NCBI GenBank assembly: GCA_040882505.1
Contig: JBBEBE010000008.1
Span: forward strand, 357,682-421,681
Length of the DNA: 64,000 nt
Source of the DNA: JBBEBE01 sp040882505
GTDB taxonomy: Bacteria; Bacteroidota; Rhodothermia; Balneolales; Balneolaceae
Reading direction: 5' to 3'
The translations under genes and the position numbers were made by a program. The notes under the pieces are model-generated. The model had not been told where the DNA came from and ran no database searches. It worked only from the letters and a program-made list of their open reading frames with translations. The first letter of the stretch is position 1, and the number at the start of each line of letters is the position of its first letter. Positions 63,124 through 64,000 of this stretch are shown here, piece after piece.

Positions 63124-63553
63124 GCAGACAAAAGGAGAGACCTTGGGGTTTTTTGAGTTACGTGATGAAGATTTTGAGAAAAGCTACGGCCCTGGCAAAT
63201 GGTCCATTCGATTTATTCTTCACCACCTGACGGATGCAGAATCCATGTTGTTTGATCGTATCCGACGGATCATCAGTGAACCACGTCAAGTTATTTGGGG
63301 CTTTGATCAAGATGCGTGGGCTCATAAGCTTTCTTATGATAAACGCCCACTTCAGTTATCCAAAGAGATGTATCGTGCGACGAGGGCAGGGGTTATCTAT
63401 TATGCGGGCTTCCATTACGAGAAAGATGGAGCCCTTGAGTTTGTACATAGCGAAACGGGCGTACGAACGTTAAAAGATGAATTTGATAAAGTCGCCAGGC
63501 ATAATCAGAATCATATCGATCAAATCCATCAGGCGTTAAGGGCGGGCACATAG
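63098..63553 (+). CDS. DinB-family protein
   Basis: A 151-residue four-helix metal-binding protein of the DinB/DfsB group: IRFILHHLTDAES carries the first His, and NQNHIDQIHQAL the later pair. DinB-like proteins are thiol-transferase-like or stress proteins with mostly unknown reactions. The start overlaps tag by 26 bases; the two are likely one transcript. Confidence 0.86.
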   Translation: MMDLITHLEQTKGETLGFFELRDEDFEKSYGPGKWSIRFILHHLTDAESMLFDRIRRIISEPRQVIWGFDQDAWAHKLSYDKRPLQLSKEMYRATRAGVIYYAGFHYEKDGALEFVHSETGVRTLKDEFDKVARHNQNHIDQIHQALRAGT

Positions 63554-63654
63554 CAAGTGTTTCAACCGACTGGAATCGTTGGTTTTCCTGTAATCCATTA
63601 AAGACATGCTGGACCTATTGTCTTTCCACATTCTGAACGGGTCAATGAAATCTT

Positions 63655-64000
63655 ATGAAAGCGATTACCTACACAACATATGGTCCACCGGATGTTCTTC
63701 AGATCGAAGAGGTTGCAAAACCTTCCCCGAAAGACAATGAAGTCCTGATAAAAACACATGCGACAACCGTTACATCTGGAGACTGGAGGGTACGAAGTCT
63801 GAATGTCCCTGTTGGTTTTGGAATGATGTCTCGGTTGTTTTTTGGAGTCTCGAAACCCAGACAGCCTATTTTGGGATCCGAGCTTGCCGGGGAGATTGAA
63901 TCGGTCGGAAAAAACGTAACAACGTTCAACGTTGGTGACCAGGTCTTTGTATTCAGTGGTGCCGCTATGGGCTGTTATGTAGAGTACAAATGCATGCCGG
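63655..64000 (+). CDS. NAD(P)-dependent zinc-type alcohol dehydrogenase/quinone oxidoreductase (truncated by window)
   Basis: First about 115 residues of an MDR-family oxidoreductase, open to the window end. MKAITYTTYGPPDVLQIEEVAKPSP is the typical start (in parts MKAITY, GPPDVLQIEEV), followed by VLIKTHATTVTSGDWRVRS and ILGSELAGEIESVGKNV. The cofactor-binding half is outside the window. It starts 102 bases after the DinB-like gene. The family is clear; the substrate is not. Confidence 0.88.
   Translation, partial: MKAITYTTYGPPDVLQIEEVAKPSPKDNEVLIKTHATTVTSGDWRVRSLNVPVGFGMMSRLFFGVSKPRQPILGSELAGEIESVGKNVTTFNVGDQVFVFSGAAMGCYVEYKCMP

Noticed and set aside
63575..63650. Possible fourth attC (TCCTGTAA plus an AAAGACA/TGTCTTT hairpin)
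   Set aside because: The left end is AAT rather than AAC and there is no GTT-type right end, so the match to the cassette start at 62201 looks accidental.
1..64000. CRISPR array, integrase, transposase, prophage genes or rRNA
   Set aside because: No regularly spaced repeats, no tyrosine recombinase or transposase motifs and no rRNA sequence were seen.

Overview
The window is a 64 kb stretch of chromosome from a pigmented Gram-negative bacterium. The Bacteroidota-type promoter motif (TTTG, about 19 bases, TAnnTTTG) occurs upstream of several genes. Together with LolC/LolD, a TonB-type protein, LytS/LytTR regulators, an outer-membrane beta-barrel and carotenoid genes, this suggests the Bacteroidota / Balneolota / Rhodothermota group; I cannot name a genus. 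Most of the window is GC-rich, dense core-genome sequence. Two AT-rich segments (about 37.8-42.3 kb and 58.3-64 kb) look different and carry accessory genes.

Layout. 0-10 kb (mostly minus strand): mfd (3' end outside the window), a BatA-type VWA protein and its membrane partner, an M23 peptidase on the opposite strand, a DUF58 protein, a LolC/E permease and lysS. 10-20.5 kb (mostly plus): a phosphopantetheinyl transferase, a DUF2520 protein, queD-queE-SDR, then purC and a LacI regulator on minus, then crtB, murQ, a TonB-like protein, tRNA-Ser and an Ig-like lipoprotein. 20.5-29.4 kb (minus): the translation and cell-division block thrS-infC-rpmI-rplT / pheS-pheT-coiled coil-zapA-lolD, plus a YfgM-like protein. 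29.5-36 kb (minus): a secreted-protein cluster with two DUF1080 lipoproteins, two CBM9-like lipoproteins, a Tat-exported PhoX and an MFS carrier. 36-37.8 kb: an OlsB-like/OlsA-like acyltransferase pair. 38-42 kb: AT-rich island with LytS/LytTR, a beta-barrel and a methyltransferase. 42.3-56 kb: tRNA-Val, nusB, ychF, a SPOR lipoprotein, aguB-aguA (agmatine to putrescine), gatB, a TlpA-like lipoprotein, tpiA, purD, a LuxE-like protein, crtY, a GT2 and yfcE. 56-64 kb: an APC permease with Usp-like tail, a beta-propeller lipoprotein, then a short integron gene-cassette array, then tag, a DinB-like gene and a truncated oxidoreductase.

The most notable feature is the cassette array at about 59.8-62.2 kb. 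Three imperfect palindromes have attC architecture (YAAC-type left end, paired arms with unpaired bases, AAACCGTTA or GCCGTTA right end). The start of each full cassette is the inverted complement of the left end of its own attC (10 of 10 bases for the first, 9 of 10 for the second), which is the expected signature of integrase-mobilised cassettes. No integrase is visible. The cassettes carry a HEPN-like protein with an RNSVVH motif and an NAD(P)-binding NmrA-like protein. A second notable point is infC, whose frame holds no ATG, GTG or TTG between the thrS stop and the conserved IF-3 sequence, so it must start at ATT or ATC.
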